From: DATKZH01 sp964505295
GTDB taxonomy: Bacteria > Planctomycetota > Planctomycetia > Pirellulales > Thermoguttaceae
Direction of reading: 5' to 3'
DNA length: 53,064 nucleotides
Assembly (NCBI GenBank): GCA_964505295.1
Contig: CAZDHR010000002.1
Span: 1 to 53,064, forward strand
Made by a program: the position numbers and the translations under genes. Below are positions 23,801-38,800 of this stretch, one piece after another. The notes under the pieces are model-generated. The model worked only from the letters and a program-made list of their open reading frames with translations. It was not told the origin of the DNA and searched no databases. The stretch's first letter is position 1. Each line of letters begins with the position of its first letter.

Positions 23801-26800
23801 CGGTCGTTCGTGTGCATCCGTCCCTCGTTCGTGTACATCCCCGCGGAAACGGAAGCGTCGGCAAGGGACTCGTAGGTATCGATGCTGAGATACGGGCCGT
23901 CCGGCGGCGGAATGTAGTACGCGTAGTCGTCGGCGCGGCGGATCTCCACCTGGTAACTGCCTTCGAGAACGACGGGGGTGTCGTAGGGTCCCGGTGCCGC
24001 CTCGAAGGCAAAGGTCGGATCGTCGTCGGTCGGGGCCGCGGCGACCATCTGTCCGCGCTCGGCGAAGCCGATGATCACGTCGTCAATGTAGAAGCCCTCG
24101 TGGAGATTGTCCTGCCCCCGGTCGAACTGATTGAAACGGTTGGGGTGCGGCCAGCCGTAGTTGACGTTCGGGAAATCCCCGTCCAGGTCGCCGACCCGGT
24201 CGCCGAAATCCGTTCCCTGCATCCACCGCCCCTTCCCAAAATCACCCACCGCGTCCCGCGGCCCGGTCGTCGCGCCCAAGGGCCCTGGGTCCCAGACGTG
24301 GTGGCCGACCAGGTGCATCAGGTATCCGAGCGTGTCGTCGCGCTTGATCGTCGTCTCATCGTAGTTGCGTACGTCGCTGGTGCCGTCCCGATAGGCAGTC
24401 AGCGGCCCGGTCAGTATGACCCACTCGTCGTCCGCGCTGGTGGCGGTCACGTCGAGATCCAGCAACGTCCCGTCCGTGTCGATCGGCGTGTTGATCGCGG
24501 CCGCCATGCTCGCCGCGACCTCTTCCACCGTATCGCCGTAGTCGAACGATACGGCGACGCGGCCTGCCGCGACTTGGGAATTCCTGTCGAACTCGAAAAC
24601 GACCTCCATCGGCGTGCCGCCCGAGTCGACCCCGATAATCGTGAACGTGTCGCCGTCCGAGATATAGTTGTCGTAGTAGTTACTCTCGACGGCCAGAATC
24701 CGGTCGTCGTCGCCGCTGTAGTGGCGGTTGACCACGGCCGTTACGATCTCGGCGACCTCCACGTCGCTCATGTCGGCGCGGACGGGCACGCGCACGTTCC
24801 CCGGCGTGGTTAGCGTGCCCGGCGCATCGCCTTCCAGCTCCAGGGTCCGGACGGCCCCGCGCGGGACGGCCTGGGCGCCGATCAGCCATACCCGGTGGTC
24901 GTCGGGATACTGGTTGGCGGGCGCCCGGTACGCGAGCACGTCGAGCCCCGCCGCCGAGTTGATCCTGGCGGCCACGGCGTCGGCCACCTCCTGCGACGTG
25001 TCGGTGGCCGTGAAGGGGATCAGCACGTCGCTACTCGGCGACCCGCTCGGCGGGAAGTCGCTGTCGAACTCGAAGCGGACGGTGTTCCCGTCCTTGTCGA
25101 CCAGGTCGAAGTATTCCCCATCCTGGACCTTGGCCCCGGCGGCGTTGGGTACCAGGAACGAAAAGCCCATGTCGAACTCGAACGTGTCCGTCGAGCCGTC
25201 GAGGTTTCGGAGCGAGAACGTGTCCCCGTCCATGATCCGGACGGCGTCGACCGACGTGACGTACTCGCCGGTGGTCATCGGCATGCCGACGTCCATGTCG
25301 CCGGCCGTGTTGACCTCGAAACGGATTTGGAGCTCGTCCTCGCCGGCCCAGTTGCTCAGGTCGATCACGGCCTGGTGCCAACTGTCGCCCGTGTCGATGA
25401 TCTCCTTCATATACGTATCGGGCTCGCCGGGAGTCTCGATCCGAGGCGCGACCGAGGGGCGGCCGCGATCCGTGTTGGTGGCCAGCATCGTCCACTGGGC
25501 CCCGTCGGTCGAAATGTAGGCGCGGAGGCTGTCGTAGTTGTTGCTGTTTTCCGTCTCGGCGTAGTAGTTGAAGGTCAAGGTGGGCTTGTCGTGGCGGCTG
25601 TAGCCCTCGAGGCTGAACGTGCCGCTGGTCAGGGCGCCATAGGTCCCGCCGGGCATGTTGTACGTCTCGAAGAACTCAGTCTCGTCCGTATTGGGCCCCC
25701 GCCGGTAATTCTCTGCGCCGTTCTGGTCCTCGTTCCAGAGATTGTCGTTGTCCTTATTCAACCCGAAGTAGTAGCTGTGCCATCCAGAGACCCGGCCCGG
25801 GCCCGTATCCGTGTAACCGCGCGTGTAATTCAGGTAGCGGGAGTCGTTCACGCGGCTGTAGTCGAAGGTGGTCAGGACCGCGTGCCCCACGTCGTAGCGG
25901 CGGTGCTCGGTCTCGTGCCACAGGTTGTAATCGTTGGGTGCGAAAGTGACGCCCGCCGCACCCCACACGCCCGTATGGACGCGGTCGGCGCCGTCGAGGA
26001 AGATCGGTTGCAGCTCCCCTTCCGTGTTGAAGCAGTACAGGTAGCCGCTCGAGTCGGTGGCGAACAGCCATTCGGAATACCGTCCGTCTTCCACCGTTCG
26101 CGGCCCCGTGGTTAGGCCGCTGAACTGGATCGGCGAACCGTCGTGCTCGATGGTGGCGACGTAGGTGGTTTGTGGTCCGGCCGAGGCGTTGTACGAGATG
26201 TACTTGTAGCCTGATTGCGGGTCGACGAAGTGGAAGGAGTAACTGTTTCGGCCGATGTTGTCGACGGTGACCAATTCGCCCAGGTTGCTGACGGCATACA
26301 GCGTGTTGCCCACAAACGACATACCGGTCACTCTGCCCTGGGTGTTGATCACACCGTGCGGTATGATGCTGCTGAACATCCGCGGCGGACCGGTGGCGCC
26401 GCTTTGCTGGATCGCATCGCCGTCCGCGTCGTACATGTAGAGCAGGTTTTCGGTCGTGGGGATGTAGCCTCCCGGGTCGTACGGATTGCCGATGTCGCCG
26501 CAGACGTAGATGTATCGGGTGGTCCATGCCGCATCCGGCTCATGGGCCATCGCGTGGGGCTCGAAGCCGGAATTGGAACCGGTGTCTACTCGCAAAGACG
26601 TCGGATTATCAGGGTCGACTTCATAGATCACGATCCCTTCATCGTCATCCGTATAGGTGCCGCTCGTGCTTCGCGCGTCGCCCGTATCGAGGCGGCGGAA
26701 GTTGCCGACGCTCGGATTCTGATTGTAAGTGCCGCCGACATTGGTCATGCGCCCGGTGGCGGTGTACAGCCGGCCGTCGTTTCGCATGGCGATGTCGTCG

Positions 26801-29800
26801 TACCGCCGGTTCTGCCCGTTCGGCAGGTAGCCGTCCGGGGTCAAGTCGGTCTCCCGATAGCCGGTAAGGGGATCTACCGTGTAGAGGTCGTTCGTATCGT
26901 TGACAAACATCACGACGTCGCTGAGCGTGAACTCGTCCGGCGTCAGGGTCAGCCGCTGCGTATTGGAGGGCGTGTGAGCGTATGAGCTTGAGTAGTCTTC
27001 GACGTGCTCATCCGCGACGCGCTCCAAGCTGTCGATCGACTCGACCCGGACCAGCGGATTGGTGGCCGGATTGAGGGCCTCGGGCGTGGCCAGCGTCGAG
27101 GTGACGGCCATGTAGTACGTGCCTTCGGGCAGATAGACGGGGCCGATGTACGGGTCGGACACTCCCATCGAGCCCCGGCTGAGATCGTCGAGGTCGGAAT
27201 CGCCCGACTGATCGGGAAGGTCGTCCGCCACGTGCGATTGGTCGGAATAGAGGATCAGGCGTCCCGCGGAGTCGTAGATCGACACCTTGACGTCGGCCCG
27301 ACCCATGCCGTTGGCGTAATCGACGTCGATCGTCACGGGGAACACGTTGCCCGAGTCGCTTCCCGGAAGGCCCGGCACCGACTGAATCCCGTCGTAATCG
27401 ACTCGGAAGGTGTACCAGTCCACGTCCCTCCTTCCGTTGAGGTACCCGTCGAGCGCAATCGTGTTATTGTTGCTGGCCAACAGGTTCCCGATATCTTGGG
27501 CCAGGTCTCCAATTTGCCCCCCGGCACTTGTCAGGGTGTTGCTGGCGTCGCCGGCCTCGCCGGTCTCGGCCAGTAGCGGCGAATTGACCGGGAATCCCTT
27601 CACTTCGATGCCGTTGGTGGCGTAGCGGATGTCGGCATAACGGACGGTCGAGCCGGGCACTTCCTGCTTCTCTCGCAACCGCACCTGCAACTGGTACGTG
27701 CCGGAGGTGTTCGCCAGGTTGTCTAGGGGGCTGGTCGACGGATTGAACTGAACGTGGTACCCGTCCAGCCGCACCTTGTACTCGCCGCCACCGAGGTCCA
27801 CAACCGTAGCGTCGACGCCCACCGCGGGGTCGATCGCCGGGTTGGTCACCGACAAGCGATTGTTGATTGCGTCGGCGACTTCCTGGGCGACCTGGGCGGC
27901 CGTGTCGGCATCGCTGACGTCGATTTGAACCGCACCGCTGCCCGGATCCGAAAGGCCAAGCACGTACCCGGGTTGGTCGTCCGGATTGTCGAACTCAAAA
28001 GTGATCCGCGTTCCTTCGCCATTGGTGACCGTGAACTGCATTCCGTCGGCGATCCGGTCGCCCGGGACGATGCCGATGGCGAGGGTGCTGCGGACACGGA
28101 CGTAGTAGGTGCGCACTTCCCCTTCCGCGCCGGGAAGGACGAGCCGCATGCCCGCGTCGCGCTGGTTCGTGGTGTGAAAATCCTGATGCTGCCACTGGTC
28201 GCGATCCATCGTCTTGACGTGCAGGTCCGGGTCGGACTCGTAGAGCAGGCCGGTGTCGCCAAATTCGTCCTGGTCCGCCTCCTCGGCGACCGAGTTGTCG
28301 GACCGCGCCAGCACGTTGCCGTCGGCGTCGATCAGCTCGATCACGGTATCCAGGGCGTGGGTGGTGTAGTCGACGTCGATCCAGATTTCCGTGCCGGGCG
28401 TGGCGTCGAAACTGTACACGTCGGCGTCGGCCGGGTCGTCGTAGCGGATGTAACCGTGCACCTCGAACCCAAGCCGCTTGTTGTCGTCGCCGTCGGTCTC
28501 TTCCGTGGCGAGTTCGCCCAGGTGCTGGGGTTCCTGTGACGTGCCGTTGACGTCCTCGTGGGCGCCGTACGCCTGCTCCTCCTCGTTGATGATCGCCACG
28601 TTGCGATCGTTGCCGTATCGGTCGAGCCGCACGCTTCGCCAATGGCCGGGGGAGGGCATGCTCTCCGCGCCGTCGCCGTTGGTGTCGAACTGCGGCTGAT
28701 CGTCCAGGTCGAATCCGGCCCCGACCGTGTCGTCGGCCAGGGACGTGAGGACAACCGGATAACCGGGCATGCCCACGATGTAGAGGCTGCCGCCGATCCG
28801 ATCGTCGATTTCCAGCGGGCGGCCCGAGGCCGTGAAGCCGGCATCGTTGCCCGAAAGCTTGACCACGAGGCTCTCGCTCGAACTGCTCTGGAGCGTCAGC
28901 CCGCCCTCGTGGTGGTAGTTGGGGAGGGCGATCTCGCCGCGCAGCACGTGGACGACGTCGGTATCGTCCCAGATCGACTCGGTGGTCAGCGTCTCGTCGC
29001 GGATCTCGATGCCGTTGATGCCGTTGTCGGTCATCCGGTTATCGCGCACGAGCGGGCCGTGGTTGTCGTCGTAGGCGTCAAAGGCCGCCAGGCCGCCCGT
29101 CGTGCGGCCCCAATCGGACACGACCTCGGAAATCAGCGAGTTCGCGTTGATGCTGACGATCGGGCCGTCGTTGTCGATGAAATCGTTGCTCGCGATGACC
29201 GGCTGCGCGCCGCGCACGAAAATCGTCGCCGTTTGCACGGTACCGCGCCCGTTGCGGGTACCCCCTGCGCTGCCGCCGGTGTTGTGCTCGAACCGGGTGT
29301 TGGTAACCCGGACATGCGCCTGCTGGATCTCAACCGGATCGAAGCTGGCGTACCCCTCGCCTTCGATGGCCGACCGGCCGCCGGCGTACGCGATGATTGC
29401 CTGGTCGATGCTGGCCTCCGAAGCGGGCCCGAACCACAGGCCGGCCCAATCGCCCGCTCTCGGCGACCGCTGCGGGTCGTCGGGATCGTAGCCGTCCTCG
29501 GTCGTGTCGAACGTCCCGCCGGCCCCGTACCGGTCGTCTTCCAGCGAGGTGAACACGACTTTGTAGCCGGGGGCCCCGTCGACCGAGCCGGTGCGTCCCT
29601 CGGCGATGAACTGGGCGCTGGCCTCCGCCTCGATGCGGCTGCCGTCCAGCTTGACGACCAGACCGGGATCGATCCGCAGGCGGGCGTCGGTCCGCGCGGT
29701 GAGCGTGCCGGCGTCGTGCAACGAGTTGAGTCCCTCGGTGGAAATCATCGGCCCTTCGAGGACCAACTCGACGACGTCGCCCTCAGGCACCGTGTCGACG

Positions 29801-32800
29801 CGGACGTCGAGCCCTTGCGTGTCGTGCGCGCCGTTGATCGCGTCGCGGACGGCCAGCGCAACGTCGTTCGCCGAGCTGTCCTGGCTGAAGAAGACGGGCG
29901 TATGACCTCGCGCGATCACGTCGGAGCCGTCGCCCAACTCGAACTCGAAGACGACCTTCGTGCTGCCGTCGAAGATGGAGAACGTGTGGCCGTCGAGCAC
30001 TCCGCCGGCCCCGGGAAGCGAAGCGGCCGCCGTCTGGATGCGGTTCCCGTCCAAGAGCCGCACCGGTAGAGCGCTGCCGTCGGAAAGCGTATCGACCGCC
30101 GACAACTCGGGCCCACCCGGCGTCCCGCTGATGACCAACGTTTCCGAAAGGACGTGGACGATGTCGAGGTCGTCAAACCGGGCACACACCTCCAACTCAA
30201 TCGCGGAGCCGTCAGACGCCTCAATCCGCACGAACAGGCCGTTCGTCGAGTTCATGTGGACTTCGATGGGCAACGTGGGGTCCTCGGCGTACTCGGCGAC
30301 GAGTTTGTTGCCGTGGATTTCGGGCCCGACGCGATCGTAGTCGGCGGTGAACGGCTCGCTCCCATCCCAGTTCTCGAACTTCGTGTCGGCAAAACTGTTC
30401 GGGTCGGCCGACATCGCCGCGTCGGCGCTGTTGGTGATCGTGTTGTGTACGATGGTGGGACGGGCTTCCGTCATGTCAATCGGGTTGGCCACGGTGGACT
30501 GCCCGTCGATGACCACTTCGCCGCCGCCGTAGCGGACGTCGGCAAAAGCGACGTAGTTCAGGAAAATGCCCTGCACTTCCAGGACTTCTCGCGTGGCCAG
30601 ACCGCTGGACGGGTCGTAATCCTCGATGAAGTCGTAGTCGAGGTCGTTGCGGAAAATGAGCCCGCCCCAGTCCCCTTCCTCGGGAGCCGTATTGATCGTC
30701 GGCTCCGAGTCGACGCCCAGAGTCTCGTCGAAGTGGGAGGTGAAGTTCACCGATACGTCCGGGGTTCCCAGCACCTGCAAGGCGCCCTCGCTCCGGTCGA
30801 TACCCTCCGCCGAGCTGCCGACGCTGACGTAGCCTTCGGGCAGATTCGTGCGATCGCCCAGCTTCAACAGCGCCCCGGCGTCGATCATCAGCGTCGTCGA
30901 CCTGGGCACTTCCAGGGCCGTCCCGTCGTCGAGCGCATTGCCGAACGAATCGCGCCCGACCTCGTAGGGAACGTTGTCCAGATAGCTGGACGGATCGTTC
31001 GGATCGTCGTTCTCGTAGTTGTTACCCACCACTCGCACGATCAGGTTCTGATCCGGATCGGCCGCCACCCGCGCCTCGGCGTCCGCCAAGGCGACGTCGA
31101 TCGTCAAGTAGGGAGCTTCCAGCGAACCGTCGCGCCCGGCGGCATCAACGTCCTCGTGAAGCTTGTCGACGTTGTCGACGTAAATCGTGTTCGCTTCCGT
31201 CTCGACGTTGAACCAGAAGTTGTAGACGCCGCCGGGCACTCCGTCGGCGTCGCCGTCAAACCGAACGTTGTTGTCGGCGTCGACCAGGTACGTCGAGCCG
31301 TCGCCGATGAACGTGGACGGGTCGTCCGGATCGACCCCCTCGGGCGTGAAGTTCAGCCGCAGATCGTAGCGCCCCTGGGTAACGCCGCCGATACCCGTGT
31401 CGTCGATATTGGCGTCGTACATGTCGTTGCCGCTGGCCGTCACGCCGATGTAGTACGTGCCGGCCTCCAGGTACATCTCGAGGTAGGAGTCCTCGCTGTA
31501 GTAATCGTCGTTCTGGGCGAGCGCCCGATAGGTGGCCACCGGCTCTCCGTCCACGAAGGTCACGTACTGCTCGTACAAGACCAGCGTGGCGTCGAGCAGG
31601 CTCGAATCGTCCATGCGCTCGGCGAAGACCTCGGCGCTGAACACGCCGTCCTCGCCCAGCTCGAACTGGTACATGTCGATGTCGATACTCTCCGGACGGT
31701 AGAGGTGCCGCCCATGCACGACGTCGTTATCGCCCGGGTAGACCGAGTCGGCCGTGCTGGTGTAGTTCTCAATGTCCTCGTATCCCCCCATGATCGTTCC
31801 GATCGGCAGGTCGTACGCGTGCCCGAACCCGAGGTTGTGCATGATCTCGTGCATCGCCACGTTGAACCAGCGTCCGCCGTAGTGGCCGGGATCGGTGCGA
31901 AAATCCTCGAAATCCATCAGGGCCAATCCGTTCCCACCAACCCCCGCCACCTCCCCGGGACCCGACTCCAAGCCCACCGCGATCAAGTCGCCGGTTGCCA
32001 CTTGAATCCCCAGACTCTCCGTTTCGTAGAACTGGACCCCGAGGTAGTAGCCGAGCAGCTCGAAGATCTCCCGGGCGCGGTCCTTCTGCGCTTCGGTAAT
32101 CAAGTTGTGAAGCGGCTTGCCTTGCGCATCGTACCCGTACACGTCGGCGAAGTTGTACGGGATGGTCGTGACGCCGTCGACCGAATCGGCGTTGATGTCC
32201 GGGATATAGCTGCCCAGGAAGTCCGCGAAGTGATCTTCGATGGCGATGCCTTCGTGCCACGACAGGTCGCGGTGGCCGGGCTCGTCGATGGCCCCCGGCC
32301 ACTCCAGGCCGTAGGGCTGCGCGTCGATACCCGCCGAAATGATCAGGCTCTGCGGCGAGTCGCCGGTTCCGAAACCGCCCAGCCCCTGCGCTTCGTGGAA
32401 CGTGTCGCCCGCGTCGACCGGAAGCGACAAGACCACCGCGTCGTCCACGGTGATCTCGTTGTTCAGATTGACCAGCGCGACGTCGGCCGCGTCGAGACCC
32501 TCGTAGTTGGGGTCCGAGCTGGTGGCCGCCGCCGTCATCGCCAAGAAGAGAACGTCGCCATCATCCTCCAGATCGTCGACACCCGTCACGGTCACGGTTT
32601 GGGGCACGTTCCAGTTGGCCGGCGTGAACGTGAGGGTCGCCGGCCCGACCGTCCCCTCGGTCAGGTCGTTGGAGGATAGCTCGATTGCGACGTCGGCCGC
32701 CGGCTCCGAGTCCAACACGACCGTGAACACGGCCGACCCGCCACGCTCCGTGGTCTCCAAGCCGGAGACCGGCGTGACCGTGATCCCCGCCGTGTCGTCA

Positions 32801-35800
32801 TCGAGATTGGTCACCGAGACGTTGGGCGGGTTGATCCCGTCATAGTTCGGATCGTCGCTGGAGGCGGCGCCGGTGATGATGGAGTACGCGATGTCCCCGT
32901 CGTCGACGAAATCATTCTGCCCGGTCACGTACACCAGTTGCGGCACGTTCCAGAGGTTCGCGTCGTCGAACGTCAAGCTCGAAACCGACACGGTCCCTTC
33001 TGCGGTGTTGCTCGACGCGATGGGAATGGTGACCGACGTGCCGGCCTCCAGCGCGAAATCGAGGACCACGCTGAACACGGCCTGCTCGCCCGACTCGGTC
33101 GTCACCAAGTCCGGAGTCTGCCGGACGGTGATCCCGGGGACGTCGTCGTCCTGATTGATCACCCAGACGTTGTCGGCATCAATGCCGTCGTACAACGGGT
33201 CGTTGCTCACCGCCGGGCCGGTCAGGATGGTATAGAGAGCGTCCCCGTCGGCGATCAGGTCGTCGACGCCCGTGACGGTGACCCCTTGGGGTACGTCCCA
33301 GTTGGCGGACGTAAACGTCAGGAAGGCCGGGCTGACCGTGCCTTCCGTGAGGTCGTTGGAATGAATCTGGATGGTCACGTCCTGGGTGGGCTGCGAGTTC
33401 AGAACCACGGCGAACGTGGCCACGTCGCCCGACTCGGACGTCAGAAGCGCGGAATTCACCTGCGGCCCTTGATACTGTAGGACCCGGTTGTTCCACATGC
33501 TCGCGACGTAGAGGTCGCCGTCCACCCCGAAAGCCAACCCGCGGGGCCCGTTCAGTCCGCCGCTTCCGCCGGTCACAAAAGTGTCGATCAACGCGCCGGA
33601 GTTGACGTCGTAGCGCAGGACGCGATTGTTGTTATCGCTGCTCACGTACAGATTGCCGTCGGGCCCGAACTGCAAATCGGTGGGGCCGCTCAGCCCGCCG
33701 CCCGACGCGAAGACGCCCAGGGAGGTCCCCGTTGCATCGTAACGGAACACTTGATTGGTCCCGTGGCTGGCCACGTAGAGGTCGCCGGTCGGGCTGAAAA
33801 CAAGCCCCCAGGGCTGAGAGACTCCATTAACAAAATCGTCGATCCACGCGCCCGTCGTTCCGTTATAGCGGCGCACCTGGTCGCTACCGAAACTCGACAC
33901 GTAAAGGTTGCCGTCGCCACCGAAGGCCAACGCCGTGGGAGTGGTCGGCCCATTAACACCGGCCGCTACAAACACCCCGTCAAACCCGGTCGTCAGGTCA
34001 TAGCGAAGCACGTTGTCCGAACCGAGGCCGGAGACATACAGCTTGCCGTCCGGCCCGAACGTCAGGCCCGAAGGCTGGGTGAGCCCGTCCGTGGCGGTAT
34101 CGGCGAAGACCCCGACGAATGCGCCCGTCGTTCCGTCATAGCGGAGAACCTGATTGGTTCCAGAACTGGCGACGTACAAGTCGCCGTCGGGCCCCCCGAA
34201 GACGGCGCCGCGGGGCGCACTGAGGCCGCCGCTGGCGAACGTGCCGAGGGACGTGCCGCCGCCGGCCAGCGTGCCGGTCGGAACGACGGTGAAGCCTGGG
34301 GCAAGCCCGTTGAGCCAAACCTTGTTCGGCTGATTGGCGTTGGTCACGAAGGCATCGGAGTCCCCGTCGCCGTCCAGGTCGCCCATCGCCACGTCGGTAC
34401 TGTTAGAGCTACCCAGCGGCGGCCACTGGCTGATCGTGAAGCCTGCGGAGCCGTTATTCAGCCAAACCTGATTGGCTTGGTTGTTCGTGTTCACCACAAA
34501 CGCATCGAGGTCGAAGTCGTCGTCCAAGTCACGGAGGGCGACCGCTTGGCCAAACGAGCCGCTCAGTCCCCCGCCGTAGAGTGTGAATATCCCTGCCCCG
34601 TCGTTCCGCCACACGCGGTCGGCTTGACCGCGGTGAACGGTAAAGGCATCGATGTCGCCGTCGCCGTCCAGGTCGCCGAGGCCGACGTCGGCCGTGTTAT
34701 AGGAGCCCAGGGTCTGGCTGGTATTGGTAAAGGTGGCGGCCCCGTTGTTCCGCCAAACCGTATCGGCCTGGGAACTGTTGTTCCCGACGAACGCATCCAG
34801 GTCGCCGTCGCCGTCCAGGTCCGCAACCGCCACCGACTGAGTGTTGCCGGCGCCGAACGAACTGTCCAGGGTAAAGGTTAAGCCGGTCGAGAGCCAAACC
34901 TCTTCGGCCTGCCCGGAATCGTTGCCGACCAGCACTTCCCAAGCGGAACCGGGGGCCAGGTTCGCCACGACGACGGAAGTGGTCGCGGCACTGCCCAACC
35001 TCTCGGTCGTCTCCAAGAACGTGCCACTAACCGCGTCGTATTCCCAGACCATGTTGGGCTGCGAATAGTTGCCGACAAAGGCATCCAGGTCCCCGTCGTT
35101 GTCGAAGTCCTCCAACGCCACGTCTCGGGTAGCGTAATACGCGTCGGCGAAGGTCAGCGTCTGCGCAAGGGTGAAATTACCCGTCCCGTCGTTAAGCCAC
35201 ACCTCATCCGGGGCCCCGTCGTTTCCGACGAAGGCGTCCAGATGCCCGTCGCCGTCGATGTCTCCCAACGCGACCGAAGAGCTTGGCCTGTTGACGACGT
35301 CCTCCCACCCACCGACAAACACGGCCCCGCCGCTTCCGCTCTTCGCCTTGCCGGTGCTTCCGGCGTCGTAGATAACGCGGATTTCGCTCGCCGACAACGC
35401 GCGGTCGTAGACGGTCACCTCGTCGGCCCGCCCATCCAGCGCCCAGTCGGTGCCGAGCGAGAACGGGGTTCTCCCGATATAAAACGTGGAGCCCGCCGAC
35501 GTGTCGAGGGCCACGGTGCCACTCCAGCCGAAGGAGTTGCCGTTCAAGTAGAGGGTGACTTGGTTGCCGACATTCGTTACCGCCACGTGGTACCACCGGT
35601 TTGTCGACAGAGTGGGGCCCGTAACGGTGCTCCCCCCCTGAGAGAAAATGAGCCGCCTGCCCTGCGTGCCGAGCCAGTAGGACTCGCCGAAGTCGTTGAA
35701 GTCGCCGTAGCCGGCGAAAAAGGCCCCCTCGGTGGGTTGGGAGGGCAACGAGTCGGCCCTGATCCACATTTCGATGGTCCGATCCTCGTTCCCCGTGGGC

Positions 35801-38800
35801 AGCAAGGCGGTCGGGGCCCGCACATAGTCGCGCACCGCGCTGGCCGTGTCGAACTGGAACGCCTCGCCCACGTTCCCCGTGTTGAACGTGGTATTGCCGA
35901 CCAGGTTCCCCTCGTTCGGGCCCGAGATGTCTTCCGCGTCCCCCTCGCCGGGCCACCAACTCACCAACCCGTCCGGGAGCTGTATCGAGGCCGGCGCCTC
36001 GTCGTCCAGGTTGGTCAGCGACACGTCGTCCGGGTCCAGGCCGCTGTAGGCCGAATCAGCGCTCGTGGCCGCGCCGATCACCACCGTGAAGCCAATGTCG
36101 CCATCCGGGATCGAGTCATCGACGCCTGTGACCGTAACGACGTGCGGCACGTCCCAACCCAACGTCCCGCCGGAAGTCGGCAGGAAGTGCAAGCTCCCCG
36201 GCGAGACGGTGCCCTCGGTGATGTCGCTCGATGACAGCGGCCAGAACCAGACGTCGCTCGTCGGTTGGCAGTCGAGTACGACGCTGAATTGCGCCACGCC
36301 GCCCTGCTCAGTGGTCACCGGAGCCGTGATCGGCGTAATCGTCACCCCGGCGTCGTCGGCGTCGAGGTTGGTTACCGTCAGGTCCGGGGCGAGCATGTTG
36401 TTGTAGTTCGCATCGGGACTGGAAGCCTGGCCCCTGACGATATAGGGGCGGTCACCGTCGGCAATCGGGCCCTCCGGGTCGGCCAGCCCGGTCACCGTCA
36501 CCGTCTGGGGCACGTTCCAGTCGGCTGAGGTGAATACAACCCGCCCGACGAAGGTACCAAGGATGGGATCGGTGACATCTCCTTCCGAGAAGTCCAAGGA
36601 AGAGAAGTCGATGGTCACGTCCGCCGTCGGCTCGACCGTGAGCACCACGTCGAACTGGGCCGTGCCGCCCTGCTCCGTCGTAAACAGGCCCGAGGTCGGC
36701 GTGATCTGGATGCCGGAGATGTCGTCGTCGAGGTTGGTGACGGTCACCTCCGAGTAGTCGGTCCCGTGGTACGCCGCGTCCATCCCGTGGTAGGGAGATG
36801 ACGTGTCGCTGCTGGAAGCCGGCCCCACGGCAATCGTGTAGACCTGGTCGCCGTCGTCGAGGTCCGGATCGTCATCGACCCCGGTGACGGTCACCGTCTG
36901 GGACACGTTCCAATTCGTCGAGTCGAACGTGAGCGTCGACCCCGAAACGGTGCCCTCGGTCTCGTCGCTGGAACTGATCGGAATGGTGACCGTCTCCCCG
37001 ACCCCCGGCTCCGACGTGAGCGTCACGGTGAACTGGGCCGTGTGGCGCGGGTCGTTCCCATCCTCCGTGGTCGTCAGCCCTGAAATCGGCGTGACCACAA
37101 TGCCAGGCTCGTCCTGCTCAACGGCCACGGGCCCCACCGCGGCGACCAAGTACAAGCCCTGCGTTTCGTTGGCCAGGTTGATCGCCTCCTCAATCGCCTG
37201 AGCCATTTCGGCGACGGTGTACCCCGGCTGGGCGGGCGAGACCCACGGAAGGAACCCAACCGGCACGGCGCCCGGTGTTACCAACCCGTTCGGCGCGGTC
37301 AGGTCCTCGAACTCGAACACCACCACCGCCGAGCCGTCGCTCAGCTCGAAGGTGACCCCGTCAGAGATCTTGCTCGGGTCGAAGTAGTTGGGATTGCCGG
37401 GATCGGGCGGGACGGAGAGGGCGCTGCCATTGAGGACGTCCAGCGGGCCGGCGTCGACGACCTCGGCGGCCATCGCCGTCGTGTCCACCACGTGATACTC
37501 GGTGCCGATCCGCAGACGAAACGCCCCGGTGCCGTAAGTGGCCAAATCGAACTCGAACGTCAGCACGGCCATGTTGGCGTCGGCATCGTAGCTGACGTCG
37601 ATCGGCAAGATCGGCGTGCCGTCGTCGTCGGGCCTGGCCGTGTCTTGCGTCACCAGGAGTTGGTAGAACTCCACCGTCTCGGCCGCGTCCAGGTCCAATT
37701 CGTCGTCGTTGAAGTAGACTTCGATCGTGTCGCGTTTCTGGGTGAGACTCTCCACCGTGAACGGCAGCGCGCCGGGGAAGAACCTCGCGCCACCTCCGGC
37801 CAACACGACGACGTCGGCCCCCGCATCGGGGACGAGGGTCACGGTGACGTTCTCGAGCGCGCCCGCCGTGATTTGAGCATCGATGGCGGCCACCATCGCC
37901 GCGGCCACGGCGTCCGCGTCCGCGGCGCCTTGAATATCGACGATCCCCAAGCCGGTCGTGCCGTCGTCGCGGAACTCGAAGACCGCCGTGTTGTCGCCGT
38001 CGTACACGCTGAACGTGTCGCCCGTGCTGATCAAGACCGGATCGATCCCGGCGACCCGGACGTCCCCTCGCTCGATCGGTTGCGGGACCACGGCGACGAC
38101 CTGCGAGCCGAGATCGAGCTCGAAGTCGAAAACGAGGTCTTCCCCATCGCGGAAATTCATCCCGTAGACGTTCGTCAACGCCGGCACCGCCACGCCTTCG
38201 ATGTCGGTGTAGCCGTCGGCTCCCACAATGATCATTTGGTAAAGATCATCGGGGAGCGTTTCGGCGAATCGCACGATCACCTCGTTCTCGTTATCGCCGA
38301 TCCCGATCCACCCGATTTCCACGATCTGGTCGTCGCCGTCGCCGAAGGTGCCGTTCACGCTGCGAATAAACTGAATCGACGGTTGGCCCGTGGTATCGCC
38401 CAACGTGACCCGCGACTCCTCAATCTGCGTTCCCTCGTTGAACCGGAGCAGAAGCTCCTTCGGGGCGATGTTCAAGACGTCGCCCTCGTCCATCAGGTCA
38501 CCCTCGTTGGGAATGACGGCGATCAAGTCCGGTGCCGAAACGCCCAAGGGGGCCGCGCCCGCCAACAACGTAAAGTCTTGATCCGTGACGTTTCCGGTAT
38601 GGCCGACGTGAATCGTGTACGTTCCGGCGACCGGCACGTCGATGACGACCTGCTCCACGTTATCAATATGGTTTGCCGTGGTGCGGACCGCGGCGGCCGA
38701 AGGATTCGCCGGGTCGAGTGTCCACGGGTAATGGGTCCCGTCGGGCCCGGTCACCCACAGGTCCAGGTCGTTCACCAGCACCGACGTGGAGACGTCCAAG

